Counted from the first letter of the stretch, positions 8,163-16,486 are shown. The stretch is DNA of 64,000 nucleotides from Streptomyces sp. JH14 (GCF_029428675.1 NZ_JAJNEL010000001.1:3534001-3598000), one strand, 5' to 3'. Numbers and translations: made by a program. The notes: generated from the letters alone by a model not told the origin.

Positions 8163-10319
8163 ATGAACGCGCCGTACGACGGTGACCGCGGTCAAGGTGC
8201 GGGCGGAGCCGGGTCTTCCGGCGGACCCTCGATGCCTTCAGGCCCGGAGCAGGGGCCTCCGGTGCCGGACCCGTACCTCCAGGACGCGTACGACCGCGAT
8301 CCCTACCGTGCCCAGGACCTCTCCGCCCAGGACCCGGTGGCCGAGGCGCTGTACGACCGCGCCTCGCACCCACCCCCGCCTCCTGGCACCTATCAGCCGC
8401 CGCAGCCGCTCTACCAACAGCCGCCGGCGACGCAGTACGCCCCCGATCCGCGCATCTGGGCTCAGACCCCACCGCCCGAACCCGCCGGCCCGTCCCGGCA
8501 CCTGCCCTACGGCGAGGACGCGGCGACGACCCAGTTCGTCGGCGTGGACGACCTCGTCACCCAGGCGTCCGGGGACCGCGAGGAACCGGACGCGTTCGCC
8601 CACCTGTTCCGGGACCAGGAGGGCCAAGCCGGATCTCCCGCCCCGTCCGAGCCCGAACCGGCTCCAGCACCCGCCCCGCCGAAGGCAGGCGGCCGGGCTT
8701 CCGGCCTGCTCAAGTCCAGCGCGGTGATGGCGGCCGGCACCCTGGTGTCCCGGCTCACCGGCTTCGTACGCAGCCTGGTGATCACCGCTGCACTGGGTGC
8801 GGCACTGCTCGGTGACAGTTTCACCATCGCCTACACACTGCCGACGATGATCTACATCCTCACCGTCGGCGGCGGTCTCAACTCGGTGTTCGTCCCTCAG
8901 CTCGTCCGTTCCATGAAGGACGACGAGGACGGCGGCGAGGCCTACGCCAACCGTCTGCTGACGCTGGTGATGGTCGCGCTCGGTGTGATCGTCGCCATCG
9001 CGGTCTTTGCCGCTCCGCTGCTGATCCACCTGATGTCGAGCACGATCGCGAACGATCCGGCGGCCGACAACGTGGCCACGACGTTCGCCCGATACTGCCT
9101 GCCCACCATCTTCTTCATGGGTGTGCATGTGGTGATGGGCCAGATCCTCAACGCCCGGGGCAGGTTCGGCGCGATGATGTGGACCCCGGTCCTCAACAAC
9201 ATCGTCATGATCTTCACGTTCGGCATGTTCATCTGGGTCTACGGCACCTCCGCCGAGTCCCACATGGGTGTGCAGACGATTCCGCCGGAGGGCATCCGGC
9301 TGCTCGGCATCGGCACACTGCTCGGTCTGGTCGTCCAGGCCCTGGCGATGATCCCGTATCTGCGCGAGGCCGGCTTCCGCTTCCGTCCGCGCTTCGACTG
9401 GAAGGGCCACGGCCTCGGCAAGACGGTCAAGCTGGCCAAGTGGACCGTGCTGTTCGTCTTCGCCAACCAGGCCGGTGTACTGGTCGTCACGCAGCTCGCG
9501 ACCTCGGCGGGCAAGGCTTCCGGCAGGAACGGCGCGGGATTCCTCGCGTACTCCAATGCCCAGCTGATCTGGGGCATGCCCCAGGCGATCATCACCGTCT
9601 CGGTCATGGCGGCCCTGCTGCCCCGCATCTCGCGCGCCGCCCACGACAACGACCCCGGTGCGGTCCGCGACGACATCTCCCAGGGGCTGCGCAACTCCGC
9701 CGTGGCGATCGTGCCGGTGGCCTTCGCGTTTCTCGCGCTGGGCGTCCCGATGTGCACCCTGCTGTACTCCTCCAGCGGCACCGAGGCCGCCCGGTCCATG
9801 GGCTTCATCCTGATGGCGTTCGGCCTCGGACTCATCCCGTACTCCGTGCAGTACGTCGTGCTGCGTGGCTTCTACGCGTACGAGGACACCCGCACGCCCT
9901 TCTACAACACGGTCATCGTCGCCGCGGTCAACGCTGCGGCCTCCGCTCTCTGCTACGTGGTCCTTCCGGCCCAGTGGGCTGTCGTCGGCATGGCGGCCTC
10001 GTACGGGCTGGCCTACGCCGTCGGCGTGGGCATCGCCTGGCGGCGGCTCCGCAACCGCCTGGGCGGCGACCTGGACGGCGCCCAGGTCGTCCGTACCTAC
10101 GCCCGACTGTGCCTCGCAGCGGTCCCCGCGGCGGTCATCGGCGGGGGCGTGGGCTTCGCCCTGCTCCTGGCCCTGGGCGAGGGTGCCTTCGGTTCGCTGA
10201 TCGCCCTGCTCTTCGGCGGGGCCGCTCTCCTGGGGGTCTTCTTCGTCGCTGCGAAGCGCATGCGGATCGAGGAGATCAACGGCATGGTCGGCATGGTCCG
10301 CGGACGTCTCGGACGCTGA
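8163..10319 (+). CDS. murJ: Lipid II flippase MurJ (MviN)
   Basis: This 718-residue protein carries a long Pro/Gln-rich cytoplasmic leader (about residues 1-175). The MATE-like MurJ core then starts with SAVMAAGTLVSRLTGFVRSL. About 14 membrane segments follow, with family signatures such as GGGLNSVFVPQLVR, GFLAYSNAQLIWGMPQA and YVVLRGFYAYEDTRTP. The protein flips lipid-linked peptidoglycan precursor across the membrane. In mycobacteria the same core is fused to a pseudokinase; here the pseudokinase is encoded separately 128 bp downstream. ATG start at 8163, preceded by a GAGGTGGGG ribosome site. Confidence 0.93.
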   Translation: MNAPYDGDRGQGAGGAGSSGGPSMPSGPEQGPPVPDPYLQDAYDRDPYRAQDLSAQDPVAEALYDRASHPPPPPGTYQPPQPLYQQPPATQYAPDPRIWAQTPPPEPAGPSRHLPYGEDAATTQFVGVDDLVTQASGDREEPDAFAHLFRDQEGQAGSPAPSEPEPAPAPAPPKAGGRASGLLKSSAVMAAGTLVSRLTGFVRSLVITAALGAALLGDSFTIAYTLPTMIYILTVGGGLNSVFVPQLVRSMKDDEDGGEAYANRLLTLVMVALGVIVAIAVFAAPLLIHLMSSTIANDPAADNVATTFARYCLPTIFFMGVHVVMGQILNARGRFGAMMWTPVLNNIVMIFTFGMFIWVYGTSAESHMGVQTIPPEGIRLLGIGTLLGLVVQALAMIPYLREAGFRFRPRFDWKGHGLGKTVKLAKWTVLFVFANQAGVLVVTQLATSAGKASGRNGAGFLAYSNAQLIWGMPQAIITVSVMAALLPRISRAAHDNDPGAVRDDISQGLRNSAVAIVPVAFAFLALGVPMCTLLYSSSGTEAARSMGFILMAFGLGLIPYSVQYVVLRGFYAYEDTRTPFYNTVIVAAVNAAASALCYVVLPAQWAVVGMAASYGLAYAVGVGIAWRRLRNRLGGDLDGAQVVRTYARLCLAAVPAAVIGGGVGFALLLALGEGAFGSLIALLFGGAALLGVFFVAAKRMRIEEINGMVGMVRGRLGR

Positions 10320-10447
10320 GGATCGTCGTCGCGCACAACCATCGCCGGTCTCCGCGTGTCGTGCATAGCGCCGGAGTGTGGGCACAATTGGCGTGACTGT
10401 GCAGAGCTGGCTGGCATCGCTCAACGGATGGGGAGGCAGGAACGACG

Positions 10448-12172
10448 GTGGCGGAACGTAGCACGGCTGCCGTCGACGTGGCCGACAACAGCGGCGATGA
10501 GCCGCTGACCGCCAAGGCGGACGAGGCCACGGCCGACGGGACGGCAGAAGCCCAGGAGACCGCGGGCACAAGCCCCGCCCAGGACACGGACGGTGAGCGG
10601 AGCCCCTCTGAAACCGCGTCAGCGACCCCCGATCTGCACAGTGGCCACAAACTTGCCAGACGCTACCGCCTTGAGGAGTGCGTCACCCGTCTGGACGGAT
10701 TCAGCAGCTGGCGTGCTGTCGACGAGAAACTGCGCCGCGCGGTGGGCGTCCATCTGCTCCCCGCGGACCATCCGCGAGCCCGCTCCGTGCTGGCCGCGGC
10801 CCGATCCTCCGCGCTGCTCGGGGACCCGCGCTTCGTGCAGGTCCTCGACGCCGTCGAGGAGGACGACCTCGTCTATGTCGTCCACGAATGGCTCCCCGAT
10901 GCCACCGAGCTCACGGCTCTGCTGGCGGCCGGTCCGATGGATGCTCACGACGCCTATCAGTTGGTCAGCCAGGTCGCCCAGGCCATGGCGGCCGCACACC
11001 GTGAGGGTCTCGCACATCTGCGGCTCACCCCCGGGGCAGTACTGCGGAGCTCGACCGGCCAGTACCGGATCCGTGGCCTCGCGGTGAACGCCGCCCTGCG
11101 GGGCATTGCCGCCGACGGCCCGCAGCGCGCAGACACCGAGGCGATCGGCGCCCTGCTCTACGCCGCATTGACCCAGCGCTGGCCCTACGAGGTCGATGCC
11201 TACGGACTTACCGGGCTGCCCAAGGGCGTCGGACTGCTCGCCCCCGACCAGGTGCGGGCGGGGGTCCACCGCGGCCTCTCGGAAATTGCCATGCGCGCCC
11301 TCGCCAACGACGGAGCCACCGCCTCCCGGCAGGAGCAGCCGTGCACCACACCCGACGAGCTGGCCAAAGCCGTTGCGGCGATGCCCCGCATCCGCCCGCC
11401 CGAGCCCAGCTTCACGGCTCCGCCCGAGTACCAGCGCACGACCTACCAGCAGGGCAGCTTCGGACGCCCGCCCACCGCTCCCGGCGGTGCTGCGACGCAG
11501 CCCGTGATGCCCGCACCGCCGGCGCCGCTCCAGAGCCGTACCGGCAAAGCTCTCAAGTGGGCAGTGTCGGCACTCCTCATCGCGGCCCTGGGCCTCGGTA
11601 GCTGGCAGCTCGCAGAGACGCTCCTGGACCGCGGCAACGATTCCGGCGGCACCGGCACCACACAGACGAACCCGGAGAACGGCGACAAGAACATTCCTGC
11701 TCCGGCCAAGCCGTTGCGGATCGCCGGTGCGACGGAGTTCATGCCGGGCGGCTCGGGGATCCAGCAGGAGGACGCACCGAACGCGGTCGACGGCAGGCCG
11801 GACACCGCCTGGATCACCCCGCAGTACCAGGGCTACGCCAATTTCGGCAACCTGCCGAACCGCAAGCAGGGCAGCGGCATAGTCGTTGACCTCGGCCGCG
11901 TGCAGGACGTCAGCGGCTTCACGATCAAGATGTACCGCGGCGGGCAGAAGGCGGAAGTGCTCGCCGCCGACGAGAACGCATCCACGCCGTCGTCCGTCTC
12001 CGACTTCCCGCAGCGCCTCACCGAGCTCGGTACGGTCGGAAGCAGCCTGGAGGAGAGCCTCGACAAACCGGTGCGGACCCGCTACATCCTGATCCACATC
12101 ACCGAACTCCCGCCGGACGGGGCAGCAGGCCGCTTCCGCGGCGGGATCTCGGAGATCTCTGTACGCGGCTGA
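10448..12172 (+). CDS. Protein kinase-like (pseudokinase) membrane protein, MurJ partner
   Basis: The 574-residue product has an acidic N-terminal tail and a kinase-fold domain (about 60-320). A Pro-rich linker and one membrane helix (about 366-388, WAVSALLIAALGLGSW) follow, then an extracellular discoidin-like domain (about 430-574). The kinase domain lacks catalysis: the VAIK lysine is replaced (VGVHLLP), HRD reads AHLRLTP, and no DFG is present (IRGLAV). It therefore matches the pseudokinase half of mycobacterial MviN, which when phosphorylated recruits FhaA. An fhaA homologue is encoded at 57.9-58.8 kb here. Start GTG 10448 follows GGGGAGG. Partnership with MurJ is inferred from order and family knowledge. 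Confidence 0.87.
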   Translation: MAERSTAAVDVADNSGDEPLTAKADEATADGTAEAQETAGTSPAQDTDGERSPSETASATPDLHSGHKLARRYRLEECVTRLDGFSSWRAVDEKLRRAVGVHLLPADHPRARSVLAAARSSALLGDPRFVQVLDAVEEDDLVYVVHEWLPDATELTALLAAGPMDAHDAYQLVSQVAQAMAAAHREGLAHLRLTPGAVLRSSTGQYRIRGLAVNAALRGIAADGPQRADTEAIGALLYAALTQRWPYEVDAYGLTGLPKGVGLLAPDQVRAGVHRGLSEIAMRALANDGATASRQEQPCTTPDELAKAVAAMPRIRPPEPSFTAPPEYQRTTYQQGSFGRPPTAPGGAATQPVMPAPPAPLQSRTGKALKWAVSALLIAALGLGSWQLAETLLDRGNDSGGTGTTQTNPENGDKNIPAPAKPLRIAGATEFMPGGSGIQQEDAPNAVDGRPDTAWITPQYQGYANFGNLPNRKQGSGIVVDLGRVQDVSGFTIKMYRGGQKAEVLAADENASTPSSVSDFPQRLTELGTVGSSLEESLDKPVRTRYILIHITELPPDGAAGRFRGGISEISVRG

Positions 12173-12213
12173 CAGAACAGGCCGGCAGGAGTCATTCACC
12201 ATGTCGGCTCTGC

Positions 12214-12243
12214 GGCTGCGACCGACGACGGACGGTCGCAGCC
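12214..12243 (+). terminator. Terminator-like hairpin after the pseudokinase gene
   Basis: An 11-bp perfect stem (GGCTGCGACCG and its complement) closes on an 8-nt loop, 42 bp past the pseudokinase stop. It separates the murJ operon from the sigma-factor gene. Confidence 0.65.
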
Positions 12244-12334
12244 CTCCGTGGACCCATCTTCCTCGTCTCCATGCCGCCGCTCGCCTGAATCGTGATAGAC
12301 AGACGCACCCGACACACAGAGGGAGGGAGGGGAG

Positions 12335-13039
12335 GTGGCCGCCGAGCCGTCAGAGCCACTCAGCGACTCAGACCTCCTCGCTCGCCATGTGGCCGGTGAA
12401 CCGGATGCCTTCGGCGAGTTGGTACGGCGGCACCGCGACCGGCTGTGGGCCGTGGCACTACGGACCCTGGGCGACCGCGAGGAAGCGGCCGATGCGGTCC
12501 AGGACGCCCTGGTCTCCGCTTTCCGGGCCGCCCACACCTTCCGCGGTCAGTCCGCCGTCACCACCTGGCTGCACCGCATCACCGTCAACGCCTGCCTCGA
12601 CCGGGTCCGTAAGGCGGCCTCGCGCAAGACTTCGCCGGTCGACGACACCGAGCGGCTTGAGCAGCTCCTTGAGCCCCACGAATCCGCCGAAGCGCCGGCC
12701 GAGCGCCAGGATCTGCACCGCGAACTTCTCGCAGCGCTCGGCACCCTCCCTGTCGAGCAGCGCGCCGCGCTCGTCCTCGTGGATATGCAGGGCTATCCCG
12801 TGGCAGAGGCTGCCCTCATCCTCGACGTACCGACCGGCACGGTGAAGAGCCGCTGCGCACGCGGCAGGGCTCGGCTGGCCCCCCTCCTCGCCCATCTGCG
12901 CAGCGAGGGCCGTCACACCAGCGATGTCAACGCCGCGAGGAACCGGACGCAGAGAGCATCCGTCCCACCCGTGCCGGGGCCGAGAGATATTGGGACCAGT
13001 GATCCTGCTGGAGTGAAGGGCGGAGGTGGGCGCACATGA
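12335..13039 (+). CDS. sigM: ECF RNA polymerase sigma factor (SigM-like)
   Basis: A 234-residue sigma-70 family member of the ECF type. Region 2 spans about residues 30-95 (LVRRHRDRLWAVALRTLGD, then ADAVQDALVSAFR). Region 4 spans about 130-185 (LPVEQRAALVLVDMQGYPVAEAA with GTVKSRCARGRARL). The C-terminal 45 residues look disordered. GTG 12335 is preceded by a purine run GGGAGGGAGGGGAG. Its stop overlaps the next start as ATGA, so it is probably translationally coupled to its anti-sigma factor. SigM homologues in actinobacteria respond to envelope or redox stress, and the neighbouring murJ and trxBA genes fit that. Confidence 0.9.
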   Translation: MAAEPSEPLSDSDLLARHVAGEPDAFGELVRRHRDRLWAVALRTLGDREEAADAVQDALVSAFRAAHTFRGQSAVTTWLHRITVNACLDRVRKAASRKTSPVDDTERLEQLLEPHESAEAPAERQDLHRELLAALGTLPVEQRAALVLVDMQGYPVAEAALILDVPTGTVKSRCARGRARLAPLLAHLRSEGRHTSDVNAARNRTQRASVPPVPGPRDIGTSDPAGVKGGGGRT

Positions 13040-14055
13040 CATCGACGACCGACACGACCCAGCACCCGGACATCTCGGAGATCTCCGACCTCACTGAAGG
13101 ACTGCTGTCCCCGTCCCGCACCGAGGAAGTGCGCCGTCACGTGGACGACTGCACCCTCTGCGGAGATGTCCTGGCGTCGCTCGAAGAGATCCAGGGGATG
13201 CTCGGCGCTCTGCCTGACGCTGAACCCATGCCCGACGACATCGCGCGTCGTATCGACGCTGCGCTGAGCACCGAGGCTCTTCTCGATACGCCGGCGTCGG
13301 ACGAAGCGGCAGATGTTTCACGTGAAACATCTGCCGCGGAACACGGTCAGAGTACCGAAGGTCCGGAAACCGAGGGCCAAGAACCAGAGGGCCCGGAGAG
13401 GGCGAGCCACGAGACACGAGGCCCGGAGGCACAGCCTGCCTCTGGAGGTCGTCCCGCAGGGCGGCCGCAGGCGGCCACCGGCCCAGGGCGCAGGTCGGCA
13501 CGACGCCGCCGCACCATCGTTCTCAGCGCAGCGCTCGGCGCAGCCGTCGTCGTCACGAGTGTCCTCATGCTGCAGACGGTCCGGACCTCCCAGAGCTCCG
13601 ACGCGACCAGCAAGGCGGCGGACATGCGGGGCGGCGCCTCAAAGAGCGGAGCAAACGCGTTCTCGGGCTCCCCACTGGGTTTGCGCGTGCACGCACTCCT
13701 GAGCGACTCCGGTACCCCTGCTGCCGAGGACTCGTTCTCCGAAAAACGAGCGCCTTCGGTCGATAGCCAGTCGACGCCCGACAACGAGTCCTCCGCCTCT
13801 GCATCGCCCAGAACGTCGCTGCACACCCCCGCGGCGGCCGTCCCCGCCTGCATCCAGCAAGGCATCGGGCGCAAGTCTGCCGCCCTCGCCATCGAGGAAG
13901 GCACCTACGAGGGCCTGCCTGCCTTCCTTGTCGTTCTGCCGCACCAGAGCGACGCGACGCTCGTCCAGGCTTATGTCATCGACGCCGGCTGCGTCGAAGC
14001 AGATCCCACGGGCAAGGGCGAACTGCTCCTGACCCACGCCTACGCCCGCCACTGA
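13036..14055 (+). CDS. Putative anti-sigma factor (zinc-finger-like N-terminus, one membrane helix)
   Basis: This 339-residue protein begins with an anti-sigma domain carrying the HxxxCxxC pattern (HVDDCTLC, residues about 35-42). A long disordered linker, a basic stop-transfer stretch and a single membrane helix (about 157-180, IVLSALGAAVVVTSVLM-like) follow, then an extracytoplasmic domain. The ATG overlaps the sigM stop by 4 bp, the usual sign of a sigma/anti-sigma pair. A perfect parS site lies inside the linker and is translated as DVSRETSA. Zinc binding and SigM binding are inferred from the motif and the coupling. Confidence 0.83.
   Translation: MTSTTDTTQHPDISEISDLTEGLLSPSRTEEVRRHVDDCTLCGDVLASLEEIQGMLGALPDAEPMPDDIARRIDAALSTEALLDTPASDEAADVSRETSAAEHGQSTEGPETEGQEPEGPERASHETRGPEAQPASGGRPAGRPQAATGPGRRSARRRRTIVLSAALGAAVVVTSVLMLQTVRTSQSSDATSKAADMRGGASKSGANAFSGSPLGLRVHALLSDSGTPAAEDSFSEKRAPSVDSQSTPDNESSASASPRTSLHTPAAAVPACIQQGIGRKSAALAIEEGTYEGLPAFLVVLPHQSDATLVQAYVIDAGCVEADPTGKGELLLTHAYARH
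13315..13328. other. parS: parS site inside the anti-sigma gene
   Basis: GTTTCACGTGAAAC lies within a perfect 32-nt palindrome spanning 13306-13337 (GCGGCAGAT arms outside the parS core). In the coding frame it reads V-S-R-E-T at about residues 94-98, in a low-complexity linker that tolerates this sequence. Confidence 0.92.
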
Positions 14056-14085
14056 CAGTCGCGTCGGATGCGGCCCCGGCACGTC

Positions 14086-14112
14086 GGGAATGCATCCCCC
14101 GTAGGATCCGTT
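14086..14112 (+). promoter_or_regulatory. SigR-type promoter for trxB-trxA
   Basis: GGGAAT at 14086-14091, exactly 18 nt, then GTT at 14110-14112 matches the SigR consensus GGGAAT-N18-GTT of Streptomyces. SigR is the thiol-oxidative-stress sigma factor, and trxBA is a classic SigR target in S. coelicolor. The element lies 77 bp upstream of the trxB start. The match is direct; use of the promoter is inferred. Confidence 0.82.
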
Positions 14113-14188
14113 GGGTGGGGTGTGAGTCGTTGAACCGACCCCATCAGGCGTGGACAGTAGGCAGTCTGCAGAGACGAGGAAGAAACCC

Positions 14189-15151
14189 GTGAGCGACGTC
14201 CGTAATGTGATCATCATCGGCTCCGGCCCTGCGGGCTACACCGCCGCCCTGTACACCGCGCGTGCGTCGCTGAAGCCCCTGGTGTTCGAGGGCGCTGTGA
14301 CCGCTGGTGGCGCTCTGATGAACACCACCGACGTGGAGAACTTCCCGGGCTTCCAGGACGGGATCATGGGCCCTGAGCTCATGGACAACATGCGGGCCCA
14401 GGCGGAGCGGTTCGGCGCCGAGCTCATCCCCGACGATGTGGTTGCCGTCGACCTGAACGGTGACATCAAGACGGTCACCGACACGGCTGGCACGGTGCAC
14501 CGCGCCAAGGCAGTCATCGTCACCACCGGCTCGCAGCACCGGAAGCTCGGCCTGCCGAATGAGGACGCCCTCTCCGGACGCGGCGTCTCCTGGTGCGCAA
14601 CCTGTGACGGCTTCTTCTTCAAGGACCAGGACATCGCTGTGGTCGGCGGTGGCGACACGGCCATGGAGGAGGCGACGTTCCTCTCCCGCTTCGCCAGGTC
14701 GGTCACGATCGTCCACCGCCGCGACTCACTGCGGGCCTCCAAGGCCATGCAGGAGCGTGCCTTTGCCGACCCGAAGATCAAGTTCGCCTGGGACAGCGAG
14801 GTGGCCGGGGTCCACGGCGAGCAGAAGCTCTCCGGGCTGACGCTGCGCAACACCAAGACCGGTGAGACGTCCGATCTCGCCGTGACCGGCCTGTTCATCG
14901 CCGTCGGCCACGACCCTCGCACGGAGCTCTTCAAGGGCCAGCTCGACCTCGACGACGAGGGCTACCTCAAGGTCGACGCGCCCTCGACGCGCACGAACCT
15001 GACCGGTGTCTTCGGCGCCGGCGACGTCGTCGACCACACCTACCGACAGGCCATCACCGCTTCCGGCACCGGCTGCTCCGCCGCTCTCGACGCCGAGCGC
15101 TTCCTTTCCGCGCTCGCCGACGGCGAGAAGGCCGCTGCGGCCACCGTCTGA
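14189..15151 (+). CDS. trxB: Thioredoxin-disulfide reductase
   Basis: This 320-residue FAD/NADPH enzyme reduces thioredoxin. FAD binding: [22 protein letters not shown] at the N-terminus (key GSGPAG). The redox-active pair is CATC in WCATCDGFF (about residues 135-138). NADPH binding: [12 protein letters not shown]. The C-terminal FAD motif is [19 protein letters not shown] 14189 was chosen because GACGAGGAAG precedes it and the flavin motif starts 6 residues in. A longer frame reaching 14150 lacks homology-like sequence. It is downstream of a SigR-type promoter and upstream of trxA. Confidence 0.95.
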   Translation: MSDVRNVIIIGSGPAGYTAALYTARASLKPLVFEGAVTAGGALMNTTDVENFPGFQDGIMGPELMDNMRAQAERFGAELIPDDVVAVDLNGDIKTVTDTAGTVHRAKAVIVTTGSQHRKLGLPNEDALSGRGVSWCATCDGFFFKDQDIAVVGGGDTAMEEATFLSRFARSVTIVHRRDSLRASKAMQERAFADPKIKFAWDSEVAGVHGEQKLSGLTLRNTKTGETSDLAVTGLFIAVGHDPRTELFKGQLDLDDEGYLKVDAPSTRTNLTGVFGAGDVVDHTYRQAITASGTGCSAALDAERFLSALADGEKAAAATV

Positions 15152-15155
15152 TCCA

Positions 15156-15196
15156 CACCCCTCACCCCTCACCCCTCACCCCTCACCCCTCACCCC
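15156..15196 (+). repeat. Tandem heptamer repeat (CACCCCT)
   Basis: Five perfect copies of CACCCCT followed by CACCCC fill most of the 65-bp gap between trxB and trxA. The array ends about 8 bp before the AAGGAGG ribosome site of trxA. In RNA it is a C-rich, structure-poor tract. It may be a slippage-prone microsatellite with no function, or a spacer affecting trxA translation. Confidence 0.9.
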
Positions 15197-15216
15197 ACGA
15201 AGTTAAGGAGGCCGCC

Positions 15217-15549
15217 GTGGCCGGCGCCCTGAAGAACGTGACTGACGACTCCTTCGACGAGGACGTCCTGAAGAGCGAGAAGCCGGTACTGGTGGACTTC
15301 TGGGCCGCGTGGTGCGGTCCGTGCCGCCAGATCGCGCCCTCGCTGGAGGCCATTGCGGCTGAGCACGGCGACAAGATCGAAATCGTCAAGCTCAACATCG
15401 ACGAGAACCCGGCCACCGCTGCCAAGTACGGCGTGATGTCCATTCCGACGCTGAACGTGTACCAGGGCGGCGAGGTCGCAAAGACCATCGTCGGCGCCAA
15501 GCCGAAGGCTGCGATCCTCCGCGACCTGGAAGGCTTCATCGCCGAGTAG
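15217..15549 (+). CDS. trxA: Thioredoxin
   Basis: This 110-residue classical thioredoxin has the active site WCGPC (VDFWAAWCGPCRQIAP, about residues 29-33). The cis-proline loop is MSIPTLNVYQGGE. The length is normal. GTG 15217 has a strong AAGGAGG ribosome site. It is the second gene of trxBA and supplies reducing power for ribonucleotide reductase and thiol repair. A parS site and an 18-bp hairpin lie between its stop and the convergent acetyltransferase gene. Confidence 0.95.
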   Translation: MAGALKNVTDDSFDEDVLKSEKPVLVDFWAAWCGPCRQIAPSLEAIAAEHGDKIEIVKLNIDENPATAAKYGVMSIPTLNVYQGGEVAKTIVGAKPKAAILRDLEGFIAE

Positions 15550-15562
15550 GACTTGATCCACT

Positions 15563-15576
15563 GTTTCACGTGAAAC
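15563..15576. other. parS: parS site between trxA and the GNAT gene
   Basis: GTTTCACGTGAAAC lies 14 bp after the trxA stop. Its right half (GTGAAAC) is also the outer end of the left arm of the following 18-bp terminator stem, so the protein site and the RNA hairpin share bases. Confidence 0.92.
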
Positions 15577-15609
15577 GGGTCCGTCCCCTGGGGGACGGAC
15601 CCGTTTCAC
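15570..15609. terminator. Bidirectional terminator sharing bases with parS
   Basis: A perfect 18-bp stem (GTGAAACGGGTCCGTCCC and its complement) closes on the loop CTGG. It separates the convergent trxA and GNAT genes. The outer seven bases are half of the parS site. Confidence 0.82.
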
Positions 15610-15628
15610 GTTTCCGTGACGCCTTGAA

Positions 15629-16246
15629 TCACAGCGGTCGCAGCGCCGGTTCCTTCTGAACAGCCCCGAGCAATCGGTCCAGCGCCAACTCGACGTCTTC
15701 CTTCCACGACAGTGTCGTGCGCAGCTCCAGTCTCAACCGTGGATGGACCGGATGCGGGCGTACGGTCTTGAAGCCCACCGCCAGTAGGTGGTCTGCCGGG
15801 AGCACACAGGCCGGTTCCATCCACCGAGCATCGCCGAACGCCTCGATCGCCTTGAAACCCCGTCGCAGCAGATCCTTGGCGACGGTCTGCACCATCACGC
15901 GGCCCAGTCCCTGGCCCTGATATCCGGGCATGATCCAGGCGGTCATCAACTGCACAGCGTCGGGGGAGACCGGACTGGTGGGAAAGGCCGTCGAGCGCGG
16001 TACATACGCCGGTGGCGCATAGAGAACGAAGCCGACCGGCACGTCGTCCACGTAGACGACGCGTCCGCAGGATCCCCACTCCAGCAGGACGGCAGAGATC
16101 CAGGCTTCCTTCTCCAGCTCGGGGGTTCCTGCCTTTATCGCAGCTTCCCCACTGACCGGATCAAGCTCCCAGAAGACACACGAGCGGCACCGCTTGGGGA
16201 GATCGGGAAGGTTATCCAGTGTGAGCGGTACGAGCCGCCGTCCCAT
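15629..16246 (-). CDS. GNAT family N-acetyltransferase
   Basis: The 205-residue protein contains a GNAT core. The acetyl-CoA loop is PGYQGQGLGRVMVQ (motif Q/RxxGxG/A), preceded by the beta-strand LMTAWIMPG and followed by the AVAKDLLRRGFKAIEAFGD helix-strand. A CRSCVFWELDP segment near the N-terminus (about residues 18-28) contains a CxxC pair. The start ATG 16246 is preceded by AGGAACAGCC. The frame stays open up to 16486, but the added part is low in support. This acetyltransferase neighbours parB in Streptomyces. Its substrate is unknown, and a role in segregation is not implied. Confidence 0.85.
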   Translation of the reverse strand: MGRRLVPLTLDNLPDLPKRCRSCVFWELDPVSGEAAIKAGTPELEKEAWISAVLLEWGSCGRVVYVDDVPVGFVLYAPPAYVPRSTAFPTSPVSPDAVQLMTAWIMPGYQGQGLGRVMVQTVAKDLLRRGFKAIEAFGDARWMEPACVLPADHLLAVGFKTVRPHPVHPRLRLELRTTLSWKEDVELALDRLLGAVQKEPALRPL

Positions 16247-16392
16247 GAAGGCTGTTCCTCGCTTCCTTCGCCCGCCGCATCGCGTGCGGCGGCCAGTGCG
16301 CTCCGTTCTCGGAGCAGGCCGCCGACAAAGCCTCCGACAGCCCCTAGGCCCAGCCCCACTGTCACCAGTTGGCTGCGGCTCACTGAACGCAT
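16135..16392 (-). CDS. Possible small membrane protein overlapping the GNAT gene start
   Basis: An 85-residue frame starts at ATG 16392 with an excellent ribosome site (GGAGGGAGG, 2-10 nt upstream). It encodes MRSVSRSQLVTVGLGLGAVG, followed by a Gly-rich hydrophobic helix, then a charged stretch (RERSALAAARDAAGEGSEEQ). The second half overlaps the start of the acetyltransferase in another frame. The strong ribosome site and a plausible membrane helix support a real small gene. The overlap and short length argue for caution. Confidence 0.45.
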   Translation of the reverse strand: MRSVSRSQLVTVGLGLGAVGGFVGGLLRERSALAAARDAAGEGSEEQPSWDGGSYRSHWITFPISPSGAARVSSGSLIRSVGKLR

Positions 16393-16486
16393 GGCCCTCC
16401 CTCCGCCGAGGTGGATCAAGCTGGATGTGCCATACCAGAACGAATCGTATCCACTCGGAGATGAAGTCGACACCGTGACAAAGCAA

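Noticed and set aside
8238..10571. A 777-codon minus-strand open frame over murJ.
   Set aside because: Antisense shadow of murJ with His/Arg/Asp-rich low-complexity translation and no ribosome site.
15156..15196. Heptamer array as a plasmid-type iteron or CRISPR array.
   Set aside because: Units are 7 bp without spacers, have no replication gene tied to them, and lie between trxB and trxA.
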